Part shown: positions 48,601 through 60,721 of the stretch, one piece after another
Numbering within the stretch: the stretch's first letter is position 1
How the letters are laid out: each line of letters opens with the position of its first letter
Assembly (NCBI GenBank): GCA_944474755.1
Contig: OX104122.1
Span: 25,197,714-25,261,713, forward strand
Direction: 5' to 3'
DNA from: Limnoperna fortunei
Taxonomy: Eukaryota; Mollusca; Bivalvia; Mytilida; Modiolidae
DNA: 64,000 nucleotides
The notes under the pieces: generated by a model
The model's database searches: none
What the model saw: only the letters and a program-made list of their open reading frames with translations
Told to the model about the DNA's origin: nothing
Program-made: the position numbers and the translations under genes

Positions 48601-51600
48601 AACAAATACTAACAAATAAGTAACAATATGGACATCCAATACATCGAAAACATCGAAATGGTTGTACAGCCAACTCCGTTTTACCTCATGTATGCATGTC
48701 ATAAACGTTCAAATGAGACCTTTTTGGCTTGATCGTATGCTGTCTATAATAATGGCATGAACTCAATCATTGTTAAAAGTTTCTGATTTCGAAGAAGACT
48801 TCTAAAATTATATTCACTGCTCAAGCTTTGCTTCATCTCATTACTTAAACCAGGTGAAGACGTTTTTGACCATGTTAACATTAAATTTTATTTAAATGCA
48901 CTAGCAGACCTTTGCAAAATATATTCCTTAAAAATTATAATGGTATGACAATGAAGATAACGTCTTTCTATAATTTGAAATAATAACTTTGAATTTTTAT
49001 TTTGCAGACTATGTCAGATTTTGGATCAATACTATAATTACATACTGCAAAGGGGAGATTCCTGGATTTCCTAAAATCATGATAATTCTAACCCACAAAG
49101 ATAAAGTCGAAGTGGTAAGTCAACTGCAATATACAATTTGTATCTCAGTTAAGTGTGGCAACAACTAGAATAATAAATCTCAAATCTCATATGCAGATGT
49201 GAATGTTAGTAGGATGTTCAGGTCTTTTTAGGCGACGACTTGTGGGGCTTTAATAGTGTTTAGCAATTTTGCCTCTGAAACCGTGGCCTCAATAATACTT
49301 AAAAGGAGTTTTAAGAAAGTAACGACATTATTTTGACATGTGGTTTTGATAATTGTATTCAATTTAGTTAATGTTAGTCTACAATTGTGTAGGCAATATC
49401 TGAACATTGTTTTTCAGGACATTGAAAAAAGAAGAAATGAAATGTTTGGAGAAATTGAAGAAATGTTCAATAATTGTCCGATCAGAAACCATTTGGCAAT
49501 TGAAGATAGAATATTTGTCAATGCAAAGAACAGCAATGACTCAGAAATGGGAAAGATTAAAAAATCTTTGATTAATCTAACAAGAATTCAACCCACATGG
49601 GGTCAGAAATTGCCAAAGTGCTTCCTAACACTAGAATTAGAAATTCTCAACCTTGTCAAAAAAGGTCACACATTGATATCTTTTGAAGATATCAAGAAAA
49701 TAAATATACAGCAGCCGATCCGTCCATTAACAGATTCTGAGCTCAAAGTGTTTTTAAAATTCCAACACTCTGTAGGCAAAATAATTTACTTTGATGAGCC
49801 ACACTTGGACCAGCATATCGTAATCTCCCCTACATATCTTATCGATGCTTTCAAATCCATTATTACTGACGAGCAGTTCTGCAAAGGAGACAAGAAACAA
49901 ACCAAAGCCTGGCAGTTGATGAATAACAGAGGAATTATTTTGAAGCAAGATATTGAGGCAATGTGGAAACAAAAGAAGTATGCACATTTTTATAAGTCTA
50001 GTAGATATCTTTTGGAAGTGATGTCTCGTCTTGACATCTTGGTAGAGCCCAGGCGTTATGATTCGCGTCGCAAACGAATACCAACAGAGTTCTACTATGT
50101 GGCGAGCATGGTACATAAACAAGATACCACTGCATATCTTCAGTCTCCCACATTCAGTCAAAGAAATATTGCCATATCATTTGACTCATCAAACTCAATT
50201 ATACCCCCAGCTTTGTTCTTCAGATTTGTCAGTTACTGCTTGAGTATTTGGAGCGTGAAGATACACGGAGGCAATGACGACATGCTATTCCACAGGTCAG
50301 CTGTTTTTGCATTTAATGCTTCTATTGATATACACGTTCAATGTGAAGACGAACGGATTATTGTCCGTCTAGTTCATGAACAAAGTCATTTCTTGATCGA
50401 AAGGCATCTCGCTTCAAGTATACGGGAATGCTTATTAGCTGCTCTTAGTAGAATTAGCCAGCTGTATATCAAAATAAGCAGTGAAGGTACAGCCAATATA
50501 CGGTCTTTTGATGTGAATGTCTGCTGCACCTCTCCAACTAATCCATGCACCATTGCAAAAAATGATATAGGTGATATCTGGAACTGTCCCCGACATCAAA
50601 TAGAGCATAAGAAAGGCCTGGTTCTGTTATGGTTTATGGAACAGGTAATGAAATATAATTAACCTAAAAGGCATACAGTATACTTTTGGAAAATAAAATG
50701 TGAATGTAACAATAATTTGGTTTAAAAACATGATATATCAAGTAAGAATCACTTTTAAATATAAAAAACATTTATTTGCGTTGTTCATCTGAAACTGGCC
50801 TGTTTCCTACTTAGAACAGTTATACTTTTCAAATAAATCGAACAACCATTCGTTTGCAAACGTACCACGCGAGGTATTTTTTAGTGTTGTTACTTTACTG
50901 TTTATCATTCAAGAAAAATGGTCGCCATGACACCCTTTGTGTATCTGCTTAGCTTAACTAAAAAACTTTCCAAAATTATTTATTTCAGGAAACTGAAACC
51001 TGTGATTCTTCATGCCCAGGTATGGCAATTTAAAAACAACATTTATAATGGTACATTGAAATTGGTAATGGTGGCAATAAAACTGCGCAAAACTGTATTC
51101 ATAATCGATTAACGAGTTGATTTAACTGTTTTACTTAAATTATAAGGTTGATTGCTACGGAATGTCAATCTCAAAGATGACTAAGGGTTTGTTTGCATTT
51201 TTAAATTTCTTTCTACATTAAATGGACTGGGACCATACTGTGAGGGTTCATAGAGCTACCCACCGCGTCCCCGAGTGTAGGATAAGGGGACCATGTCGTT
51301 GGGGTTGTCCGGTCATAATGCGGAAAGCCTTGGCGCGGACTGTAGTAAATGACGTGTTTGGAGAGTGCCAAGCTCCTTGCACGATAAAGACCCCTTTTGT
51401 ATATTTCAAAAAAGAAATTTGTAGTCGCAACACAAATCTAAATTTTCCGCCCTACTTAATATTCCATACTTTTCCAGTGCCAGTCAAAAATGTGTTTCCT
51501 ATGTACCACCCATTTTTCGCGCTGAGTAATTGTTTGATAACATTTTCTCGTCCTGAATATAGCTGAAATACTGCTCGCTGGAAGTAAATCAAACATCTAA

Positions 51601-54053
51601 TCAATCATTACTTGGATACTTTAGCATGGTGCAATGTATTTTGCAGACATTATTATTAGAACGTGACATATAGTACCCTAAACTGTAAGACTTAAAACAA
51701 AAAATAGTATACAAATCTGGAAAGAATTTTTGTGTTATTTAAGGAAATGAAAACGTTTTTAAACACCAAAATGTTTGAAGTCAGCGTATCCAGTATAGCA
51801 CAAGTAACTCAGACATCTTTTTTATTTTGATGGAAGTACACTGTATTTAGATGAGTAAATCTGATTGTATCATTGTCAGAGCACTAATGTGACTTGAATG
51901 TTTAAACTCCTACCTCTGCAGTCAAAACAATTAAATATTTTTTATTAAAAGATTGATATTGTAAGCTTAAAGTCTTCCAACTTTGCGATGCACTCGTTGT
52001 CAGCGTTTACTAAACATGAGCATTTAATCAATGCAGAATCTGGACAGAAAAAAAATCAGTTATGGCATGTATATAAAACTTTAATTAGTGGTACAATGAA
52101 CTTGATATATATTTTGTTTAGTCACAGACGAGAACTTTTTACAAACAAGACCTACGGATCGTCATTTAAAAAGACTTGTTCAACAATATGATATGAATGA
52201 AGTTAGAGAATTGGTGATAGAGTTGGGGTTACTACGCACGGAATTTGAGCTTTGTACCAGCACACTAGATGAGAAATTTAGAGCCCTTCATAAATGTTAC
52301 ACCAAGACGTGTTTTAAATTTCATGACCTTAAAAATGCTGCTGAGAAAAGACAAATACAAAACGTACACACTATTTGCAAGGTAGAGTTTAATTTTTTGA
52401 AGATACACCTCTTTTGCTTAAATCGAGTCCGCTTTTTAGCAAGCAGAAAATATTCTTTTTAATGTTAGTATACTGGCCCATTCAATTGTCAACACTGAAA
52501 CGTTTATTTCTAAAACAATTTTGTTAATATGTTTACAGCATGCGTAATAAATACATTATTTTCAAAGGATGTAGATTTCAAAAATCATGTAGATTGAAGG
52601 GATGGCCAAATGTTTTTACAGTATGTTACATTTCATCTCTACAGATATGTCTTTGCTGTATTTTTATATTCATATATCTAAATCAAGGTACTAAATTACT
52701 AAATTTGTAAAGATTATTCCTGGAAAACAAATTTTACAAAAGGTTCAAATATAGGTTTCATGGTTAATTAACTATATTTTAGATGCATACATTGCACACA
52801 CTTTGACACCACATTGTTTAATCGTAATACGATAACAATTACACGTGTATTTTAAGAAGGGAAGTAAATTCCGCTGTCCATTATTAGAAAATGTTATGCT
52901 ATCTGTATGTAACTAATCACAAGTAGCAAGATTTTAATGCATTTGATTATTTCTTGATTTTTATTCTTATCATATGTCAATTAAATTTTTTCATTTAACT
53001 CGCCCATCTATAAAAAACTTAAATTTTTATTATTCATTGCAGTATTTCATATTAAAACTAGTACATTAAGAACGTATTAAATACAAATTTTATTTATCAA
53101 TCCTGTTTGCCATATTTAGGTTGCAAGAGAAAGAAACATAGATTTTGGTGAGTAACAGTTATAAAACCTTTTTAATACTCACATACATTTACACTCCTCA
53201 ATGTGTTCTCATCTAAAACAACATATACATCATCTGTATTTATGGCACTAGCCCTATAAAACTCGCACCCAATCACCCTGACAACAGAGGCTTTGGTTGG
53301 ATGAAACTTATTCAGCTATATATGGATCAGAATTATTTTTGCGATCATGTAATACGTTTATGACGGTCACATGGTTGGTTGCCTTTGATTTTATATTTTT
53401 ATGTTATTTAGGTATCTTCTACTTTTATATTTAATACACAAATAAATTTTAAAACGACCACGAGCAACTTGGTCAATAGGCAACTACAAATCGGAAGATT
53501 TTTGTTAAGAAAATTTACAGCAGAAAATTCAAAAGCAACGCAAACATTATTCTATCTCTTTTTAGTTATATTTTTGTTTTTTAGTAGTATTATATTGCAG
53601 GCGTGTATTAATACTTAGATGCTGTTTTATAATAGTTAGTATACAATCTTTATTGATGAAAGATATTCAATTAATTTATCTCAGATATTGTTGGGCCTAA
53701 AATAATAAACACGACATTTATTAATAAATGATGTTTCTAACTATGCAGATAAAGAACCAGAAAAGTGGGACTTGACTCTAACTGATGAAGATATTGACAA
53801 ACTAGCAACTGTAGTTGGAAGTTATTCCTTGGCTTTCCTTGTGGAGCTTGGTTTGACATTTCAGGATTGGGAACAGATCGAGCATTGTCAAAAGCAACAA
53901 CCTGACTTGTTGAAGTTAAACCGGAAGATAATGGAAGTTTGGAGGGACAACTGCACAAAACGCAAGATAAAGCCTTCCCTTAGGATAATTGGAAGGGCCT
54001 TTGAAAATAGTGGAATTAACATCAAGGTTATGGAAGACGCCTTGTTTAAGTAA
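42649..54053 (+). CDS. ROCO-family GTPase: ankyrin repeats, Roc, COR, two Death domains (1,001 aa, 13 coding exons)
   Basis: Coding exons: 42649-42666, 43554-43643, 44411-44509, 45440-45493, 46565-46589, 47145-47402, 47876-48385, 49008-49114, 49418-50644, 50989-51019, 52128-52381, 53120-53147, 53749-54053. All junctions are AG/GT and all phases agree; the sum is 3,006 nt. Order: two ankyrin repeats plus a partial one (7-87), Roc GTPase with P-loop GEQGTGKST (132-140), DFGGQ (300-304) and THKD (380-383), COR (about 400-790), Death domain 1 (about 810-890) and Death domain 2 (about 905-990). The protein is probably a cytosolic signalling switch linking GTP binding to Death-domain partners, as in DAPK1, but no kinase or LRR is seen. 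Candidate AATAAA signals lie at 54119 and 54429. A more distant upstream exon cannot be excluded. Confidence 0.88.
43215..43375 (+). mobile_element. Diverged SINE (family B) in ROCO intron 1
   Basis: GGGGGATTTCACCGGGCACTCC, AATAACAACTTAGC, ATAGAGCTGAACAATTCTGA and AAAATGGCATAACAGC follow the SINE body in order with many changes. Confidence 0.6.
43554..43643 (+). CDS. ROCO gene exon 2, ankyrin repeat 1
   Basis: 30 codons, phase 0-0, acceptor TTTTAG, donor GTGAGT. Reads LWSAAGDGN then VEECLANGVAVNCQDGWG, the helix-turn-helix and loop of an ankyrin repeat. Confidence 0.85.
44411..44509 (+). CDS. ROCO gene exon 3, ankyrin repeat 2
   Basis: Exactly 33 codons (one ankyrin repeat length), phase 0-0, with the hallmark GQTALHFAAMNGH and VDLLMSLGGDIESKD. 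Confidence 0.93.
45440..45493 (+). CDS. ROCO gene exon 4, partial ankyrin repeat
   Basis: 18 codons, phase 0-0: GQTPYDYTKNKGMKKLLK, a typical final capping ankyrin half. Acceptor TTTCAG, donor GTAATA. Confidence 0.85.
46565..46589 (+). CDS. ROCO gene exon 5, 25-nt linker exon
   Basis: AARDKAIL plus one base, phase 0 to 1, acceptor TTTACAG, donor GTATGT. Its phase is the one needed to join exon 4 with the P-loop exon. Confidence 0.7.
47145..47402 (+). CDS. ROCO gene exon 6, Roc P-loop
   Basis: 258 nt, phase 1-1. Contains the Walker A/G1 motif GEQGTGKST (47252-47278), preceded by an amphipathic segment (VFTDLLKEDSYELFE) and followed by STNGIDLFTG, the switch-I-side sequence common in ROCO proteins. 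Confidence 0.92.
47876..48385 (+). CDS. ROCO gene exon 7, charged insert and Roc G3 motif
   Basis: 510 nt, phase 1-1. The first ~110 residues are Lys/Glu-rich, low-complexity and probably disordered or coiled, then comes the G3 motif IWDFGGQDVFYSTHQTFL and VYMLVLDGSR. Exon end chosen at AAAAG/GTTTGA because it gives the Asp-Tyr-Val-Arg-Phe-Trp continuation in the next exon. The open frame runs on to about 48510 but that part is intron. Confidence 0.88.
49008..49114 (+). CDS. ROCO gene exon 8, Roc G4 motif
   Basis: 107 nt, phase 1 to 0, acceptor TTTGCAG, donor GTAAGT. Encodes a helix (VRFWINTIITYCKG) and strand with guanine-recognition motif ILTHKDKVE. Too short to show as a stand-alone open frame. 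Confidence 0.9.
49418..50644 (+). CDS. ROCO gene exon 9, COR domain
   Basis: 1,227 nt, phase 0-0, 409 residues. Recognisable COR blocks: LKVFLKFQHSVGKIIYFDEP, then VISPTYLIDAFKSIIT, then ILKQDIEAMWKQ, LLEVMSRLDILVEPR, and a C-terminal half with PPALFFRFVSYCLSIW. A Cys-rich segment (VCCTSPTNPC ... WNCPRH) near its end is unusual. COR mediates ROCO dimerisation. The exon starts after the acceptor at 49411-49417; the open frame upstream is intron. Confidence 0.93.
50989..51019 (+). CDS. ROCO gene exon 10, 31-nt exon before Death domain 1
   Basis: ETETCDSSCP plus one base, phase 0 to 1, acceptor TTTCAG, donor GTATGG. Same phase pattern as the 28-nt exon that precedes the second Death domain. Confidence 0.65.
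51222..51600 (-). repeat. Dispersed repeat family A, near full length, in ROCO intron
   Basis: On the minus strand: GATTAGATGTTTGATTTACTTCC head, CAGCTATATTCAGGACGAG, CACTGGAAAAGTATGGAATA, AAAAGGGGTCTTTATCGTGC, ending at CACAGTATGGTCCCAGT. It defines the same 3' end as the copy at 7803-8222. Confidence 0.75.
52128..52381 (+). CDS. ROCO gene exon 11, Death domain 1
   Basis: 254 nt, phase 1 to 0, acceptor GTCACAG, donor GTAGAG. Helical six-helix pattern: HLKRLVQQYDMNEVRELVIE, LGLLRTEFE, then KFRALHKCYTK and FHDLKNAAEK. Reads as a divergent Death domain. Confidence 0.75.
53120..53147 (+). CDS. ROCO gene exon 12, 28-nt exon before Death domain 2
   Basis: VARERNIDF plus one base, phase 0 to 1, acceptor TATTTAG, donor GTGAGT. 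Confidence 0.65.
53749..54053 (+). CDS. ROCO gene exon 13, Death domain 2 and stop
   Basis: Acceptor CTATGCAG, phase 1 in, stop TAA 54051-54053. Death-domain pattern: DIDKLATVVGSYSLAFLVEL, LGLTFQDWEQIEH, LNRKIMEVWRDNC and SLRIIGRAFENSGIN. Clearer than Death domain 1. Confidence 0.9.
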
Positions 54054-54059
54054 CTACAC

Positions 54060-56024
54060 AAATATATAATAATTCACATTTGTGTCTATTTTGTAACTAT
54101 TACAGTTATCAGTTAAAGAATAAATAACAGCTGATGCTACCTATACCGACAAATTGATCAGTCTGTGTTCTCTGAATTAAGTTATAAAATTAACGTAGAT
54201 CAACACAATCGACAGAACAAATACACTAAACACACTGTAAATATTGTAAATATTTATTATTATTACTAAATGGAAACATACGTTCTATTTAATAATATAT
54301 TTAATTGGAGAAATTTGATATTTGTCGATATTGTGTACTTTACAGAAGTGATTGTTAAGAACTTTATTCAATTAAATGAATTATTAGATTGGCAATGTAT
54401 TATTATAACTTGTTTATTAAAAAGCTTTAATAAATGTATTTCCTTTCCCTTCGTTTAACAGAATGAATGCTGATCAAGCTTTTTACATACTCGCCGAAAC
54501 TAATTTGATGTGATAGATTATCTAGTAGTATAAACGATAGGTAAAGCCATAAAATTCGTATTGATACTTTCCTTCATAGCTCGGGCAGGGGTTGGACAGC
54601 AATGAGTCATCATGTATCGCAGTTTTGCAACATGCATGACTATACGCAATTACTCTTATTTTTCTTGCACTATAAAATTAAGCCGCAAATAAGCGTATGA
54701 TCTCTTCAAAACACAAATGCGTGAGGTAGCCATTATATAACAATCAACATCCCCATTTAGCGTAACAATATAAACTCAAACTGTTGTTTTATCTGTTATG
54801 AAGGCGATAATACAATACCCAATTCTGTACACCTCTTTAGTATACAGACTGTCTAGGTTTGTGAAATAAAAGCTGGTTTCTTATGCACAGACACAATTTA
54901 ATATTGATCGGAATGTGGATACCGCAGATTTCGTCTACTTGGGATAATGCAACGCCACAGAAACAGTCACAAGCATACAAGTTGTCTTCGGAGTGCAATG
55001 AAGAAATTAATTTTTGTGTGTCTCCATAATTACAAAATTTAGCTTTGTTCCCAAAAGACACAACGGCTTATTTTTAAAAAGATATTAACCAGAAGAGCAA
55101 TATAGGCTCAAAAGACCTTCCAGTTAATTAATCTCACAATATGGTCAGATATTTTATCTGGTAAAGAATTAAATTAGACGTTTAAGCATAAATGTGATAC
55201 TGAGCCCACTTAATTATTTGACGATTAATTTACATCTAGAGAGCAGTATTTTAGCTATTTTCAGGACCGGAACAGGTAAATAATAAAAAATCAATAAGAA
55301 AACGGGATGACCTATCAGGAACACATATTTCACTGCCACCGGAAAAGTATTTAGTATTGAGTAGAGACAGAGAATTCATCCTATTGTAGCTGCTACAGTG
55401 AGCCTACTCTTCTTCGAAATCTTCAAAAAGGATCTTGTTATTACAAGGAGCGTGAAACCCTCTAAGCAAGTAACCAGCTACGGTCCATGGCCAGGCGTTC
55501 TGTATTGTGACTTGAACCCCTTCCCCCATTGTTATTGTATGTTGATTTCGTACACTTTTACCTCATTCATATGGGTCATTTGCTATCCATGATACCAGGT
55601 GAGAGATAGATCATTCATTGCGTCTGGTATGATATCATCGATATAAACATATGAAAACACCGATAGATTAATACATGATGACATTTGTTTGCATAGTGCA
55701 TTGTTCGTTTTCTAATTCTCAATACATTGGTTCATCTCTAAATGTTCGTTAAATTATATCTGATTAAATCGAATATATGTCACTTCCCGCCATTTAGAAT
55801 ATTACCATTATGCCAAGAGTGTTAACAAACGAGGCGAAACATATGGAAAGAACGGGTATTATGTCAACGAAATTGCAAAAACTGTAGTCGTGGGAGTCAC
55901 TACAACTTGTACGCTAAGCGTGCTATTGTGTTTTGTACAATCCTTTAAAAATAATTTTAGGATACAGATTGGCATCAGATGAATAATTTTTTTAAAAATT
56001 TTATCCTCTACATAACATTCTTCC
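54060..56024. other. 3' flank of ROCO gene, no further gene
   Basis: Probable 3' UTR with AATAAA at 54119-54124 and 54429-54434, then AT-rich sequence with one family A copy (55215-55520). Confidence 0.6.
55215..55520 (+). repeat. Dispersed repeat family A
   Basis: TTTACATCTAGAGAGCAGTA, CACCGGAAAAGTATTTAGTA, CTACAGTGAGCCTACT and ACAAGGAGCGTG blocks in family order. Confidence 0.65.
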
Positions 56025-56474
56025 TCATAAATAACTATTGAAACTCAGGAATGTATGTGTTAGAAAGAGAAACAGCTTATCCACGCTTTTAAGCAAAAAA
56101 CAAATAGTTTATGTTAGTTAGATGCAGTTTTCTGGTAAAAATTATGTCCAGGAAAGGTTTTATTCAAAGTGAAAAAGGAAATATTATTTCCTGATGTAAT
56201 GATTACTTATTTTCGAAGAATAGTTTTACATGATGAAAACCTATGTCTTCCCATAAATGAGTATCCATTGTTTAGCTTGTCTTCTAGCTGTGAATTAATC
56301 AATTTTTAGATAATTACATGTCATAAGAATGCAGCAAATGCAGTGAAGAGAGAAGCTCTTTACCAACAATTTAAAGAATTTATACATGGTAATAAAACAT
56401 TGTAAAAAAAGTCAAATTATACGTCATCTGGATAGTGACATATAATATATTATATTCTGTGAATATTGTATAAT

Positions 56475-59400
56475 TATAGGGTTTGTATGGGACTTTTTGT
56501 TTTCTTCGATCTTGAATAAATACCGATATGGAGTATGACCAAGGTGGATTATATGGAATTTCAATTGCGGAAATTTGATTTAAATGTATACCTCTATTGT
56601 CTAAATGAGGTTTAATCAGTTGGCAGGAAGTTTGAATTTTGTTTGGATGCTTTTGGAAAAGATTTCTATAGAGAGGTTTAAAAACACAATCGTAGGCAGG
56701 ATTGCCAGGATAGGATTTAAATTTTGTTACATATTGCTTGGCGAGCTTTATTCATCTTTGATACAAAAATGCTCGTTTGCTTCAACAAACAAACTATCTA
56801 CTGGCGTGGTTCTCAAAGGTCCAAGACAAAGTTGCAACCTTGACGGTGAACAGTATCAAGGATTTTTTACTTTTCACTTGTAAGCTGAACCATATACATT
56901 TTATAAAACAACCGTAGTCCGATTCATTTAGAACCAGCGATCTATATAAATAAGTGCATCCAATCAGTGCTGGATACAACTTTAAAATATCGAGTGCTTT
57001 AAGGCAATTACTTTTTAAAATATATTTTGTAAATGTTCTTTAAAAAATCAATTAAAGTACTATCTTAAACAATATTAATAAGATTGCTATATAAGTTGGG
57101 ATGCATTTTCTTTTTTCTAAAAAATGCAAACAGACACTTTTGGAAGATGAAATTTGAAATTCATTCTCCCTAACCAATTTCTCTATTCTATTTAAACATA
57201 ACTGTAGTTCAATATTCATGTTTTTCCTTCATGACATATGATAAAATTGTCAATATATAGAGGGCAATAGATATTATCTTTTAAAACTTGAGGAAGACTA
57301 TTTATTTTTTTACTAAATAACGTGATAGAACGGATGCGTTCTTGCGAAACACTCATTACTTGTTCAAAACGGACATTGTTTAACTTATCGTAACTTTAAA
57401 TACTCACTCAGATACAAATGTTTGAAATAAAGATAGAAAGTCAACTTTTCAAAGCCATATCAAAACGATGTAAGTTTAAAAATTATATATTTCCATGTTG
57501 TATCATATAATTTTCTTAAATCAAAAGAGATAGACATATCATGTTCATTTTAGGAGAAGCTGTTTCTAATGTACGTTTCAAAACATACAAGATGATCTAG
57601 TGTACTTCGTCTTTGTCTAAATCCAAATTCAGTATAAGACATTCAAGAGATTGTTGGATTCTAGAAAACATACAAGGCGATCGTTTCTCATCCTTTCCAT
57701 GGTGTGGCAGACACAACTTGTTAGGGCTACTGGATGGTAGTTGGACACATCAGAATGGGGTTTTCAAGGTTTAGAATATGCACTACGGTAGTCATTTTCC
57801 AAATATATGGCAAGTTTTCAAAATACAGTTAAGACGAAAAGACATTTTTTATGTTTCGTTACTCTGCGGGCTTTCTCTCGAACAAATCGAAAAAAATTAA
57901 TGATTTAATGATCGGCCTTTATAAGCGCCTTACCGGTCGTCATCAAGCAAGAAGAATTATTTATAAGAACAATTGCTTAGTAGGATGCTTTAGATTTGCA
58001 AGTTGTAGGAATGGTCTCGTCAGCAATGGAAGTTAAAAATTCATTAAATATTAAAATAGGGTTGGAATTGCTATCGAAAGTGTCGGAATTGAGTTGTTCC
58101 CTACAGTCTTCTAAGAAAGACAAATTGGCCAGGTTAAATTTGTATCTCGACACTCGTTCTGTTTTTTACAAGAATGTAAAATAACTAGAATAATGGGAAA
58201 CAATAACTGTCAGATATAATTTAGAACTCGCCATGAGAAGTCGGACAGGAGAGAATGTTATGTTAAATCAAATGCTGAATATTATCCGTATCCATTATGT
58301 ACATATATATTGGTATCATCGTTAAAATGTACAAGTCTGCCTGAGTCATTAGGTTTTTTTTATAATACGACCTTTTTCGGTAATTGTTTTACTACCCATA
58401 GAGGGTTGTATGCGTTGAAGTCCTCAAGTAATATATATCGGGACATTAGGTGATCAGTAAGGTGATTCAGTCAACTGATTTAAATTTAAAGAATACTTTA
58501 GACGAATATAAGAGCATAAATAATCATTTTCTCTAAAGATATAACAGCAACCGCCTTAAAACAGTGTTGAGATCTACAGGGCTATGTAAAATTTGATGTT
58601 TTATAAGAGAAAGATAGCTGTTTATAGAGGTTTTAAAGATGCATTATGATTTATTATGAGATATTCTTGGAGGCAAACTACAACATGAAGAAAATTTTGA
58701 TTTGGTAATGAAATCTTAAGATAATTAATCTTGGGACCTCTACATTCCATTGTATAATGTTATTTATTATCGGGAGGACGAAGTGGAGATCATGGTCTCG
58801 TGCGATGTTACATCCCGCCTATCGACACCGGGAGACCGACTGTGAGATCCCCTACCTGACCGTAATGTATCAATTTGATTGCCGAAATAGTCTTATTATT
58901 ACTGTTGCCCAAACTACCTAATCTCTTACGGACATGGATTGGGTCCCTATAGATTTTGGAGTACATAAGATATTTCTAGATTCATTTGTTTTGTGGTGGT
59001 GAGTTTTATTGAAATTATGGAATTAGTATTTTTTGTTTTTGGGGCTGCTTGAAGAAGTTGTTTTTTATTAGTTAGATAACGGGGACGTGGTCTTTTTTAC
59101 CAATATGCCAGGTGGTCATTGTTTGTGTTTCAGATTTTGCATTAACGCAGTTTGTCACACGGGCATATGCAATGCAGGCGATGGGAATTCTTCGCCGAGC
59201 TGAACAGAGGACGAGCCTCAGAGTAAGTAATGCTGTTTTCGGTCTTCAATTTTTCAGTGTTTTTCTCTGCTTTAACGTTGGCAATCTTTTAAATTGGAGA
59301 TGCAGGCTTCACCACATTTGTTCAAATTTGCATTATTTGTACAGGTGAAGCCCACATGCCCTACTAATACACATCTAAAGCACATCAGTGCACTTCTACA

Positions 59401-60230
59401 CTGTCCCTTGCCTTGACCAAACGTTTTACATTGAAACCAGCTCACCGGGTTTGGAATGTTTGTGCTGACTATAACATTGTACAGACCTATCTTGATATAC
59501 TACGGAGTGTTAAAGCTCTACAGAAAGATGTTCAGTTTAACATGAACGTTCTGTATGTGGGCAATACATCCGTTTACCTTTTTAACATAATGAAGTTTAA
59601 CTTGTAATTCCTTACAGATTTGATCGTCTGTAAGTTCTTTGATATCATCATCATCTTGATAATGAATTATTTCTTCAGGTTTTTATTGCATTCAATGAAG
59701 AAACAATCAGATTTCATTTTTGATTCTTTCTTGACGTTTGCAGAACCTTCGATAGATTTTTTCGATAACGGTGTGCGAAACTTGACTTTGCTTGACAAAA
59801 AATATATCTCGGCTTAATCTATTACCTGTATGGGATCGAAACATCGCACATCGTATGTGCGAAAAGATAACGGTGTGCGAAACTTGACATATTGGTTTAC
59901 TAGGATCTTTACTTGACAAAAAATATATTTCGGTCTTAATCTATTACGTCTTTAAGCGTAAAATCCTTTTTAGACTTCTTTGTATAAAATGGGTTTTTTT
60001 AGAGGACATGGTGAGAGAAAGGAGGTTAATAACCCTTATCACCATCCAACACGGATTGCCAACAGGAGCGAATCTAGTACCCTTGGGATCTACAGCAGAA
60101 AACATAATGTGTTCTAAGGGTGAAAAATATCGGACAGATTTCGCAATTGCCATGGACAACCTCTGACTATAGGCCTAGGAATTTGCGGGCCCATTCGCCG
60201 ATCCCATACAGGTTTATTCGTATCGATGTA
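56475..60230 (-). mobile_element. Decayed I/Jockey-like non-LTR retrotransposon, copy 2
   Basis: On the minus strand, right to left: ORF1 with a CCHC zinc knuckle CFRCVLVGHVGFTC (about 59345-59432), an endonuclease motif EDFNAYNPLWV (58397-58429), reverse transcriptase remnants (57240-57850) and a 3' end lacking RNase H. Multiple stops. It keeps the endonuclease motif that copy 1 has lost. Confidence 0.78.
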
Positions 60231-60299
60231 CTAAATTAATAGGTAAAAAAATTTTAAATTTGATTTTAAAAAACCCTTATTGCATGCACATATGATAAT

Positions 60300-60590
60300 T
60301 GTTTGATTGTATGTTTGCTTTACGTCCAGCGAGCAGTATTTCAGCTATATTCTGGACGAGAACAACAAAAAGGGGGCTGGGATTTCCCACGGGGAACATA
60401 ATTTAGACTGCCGTTGGAAACGTATGGAGTTTAGGTAAGGGCGGGGAATTTAGCCTTTTGTAGCAGCTACAATGAGCCTACTCGAAGTCTACAAAAGGGG
60501 TCTTTATCGTGCAAGGAGCGTTTCACTCTCCAAACAGGTTACCCGCTACGGTCAGCGGCCAGACTTTCGGTATTATGACCCGTTCAATAT
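60300..60590 (+). repeat. Dispersed repeat family A
   Basis: TTTGCTTTACGTCCAGCGAG, CAGCTATATTCTGGACGAG, CTACAATGAGCCTACT, GGTCTTTATCGTGCAAGGAG and TCGGTATTATGACCCG blocks; the paired copy is 21568-21880. Confidence 0.75.
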
Positions 60591-60721
60591 TTCATGCTGC
60601 GAAGTAATGTAAATAATCCGTTATCTGATGTCATGTTAAATTGGGCTAATGATATGTTAACAGGTTGGCGTCTCGAAAATGTATACGTTGTGTACGAAAA
60701 TGTATAAGTTGATTATTCTTT

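Noticed and set aside
49340..49417. Upstream start for the COR-containing frame
   Set aside because: This segment is the end of an intron; the acceptor at 49411-49417 and phase 0 joining to 49008-49114 explain the exon better.
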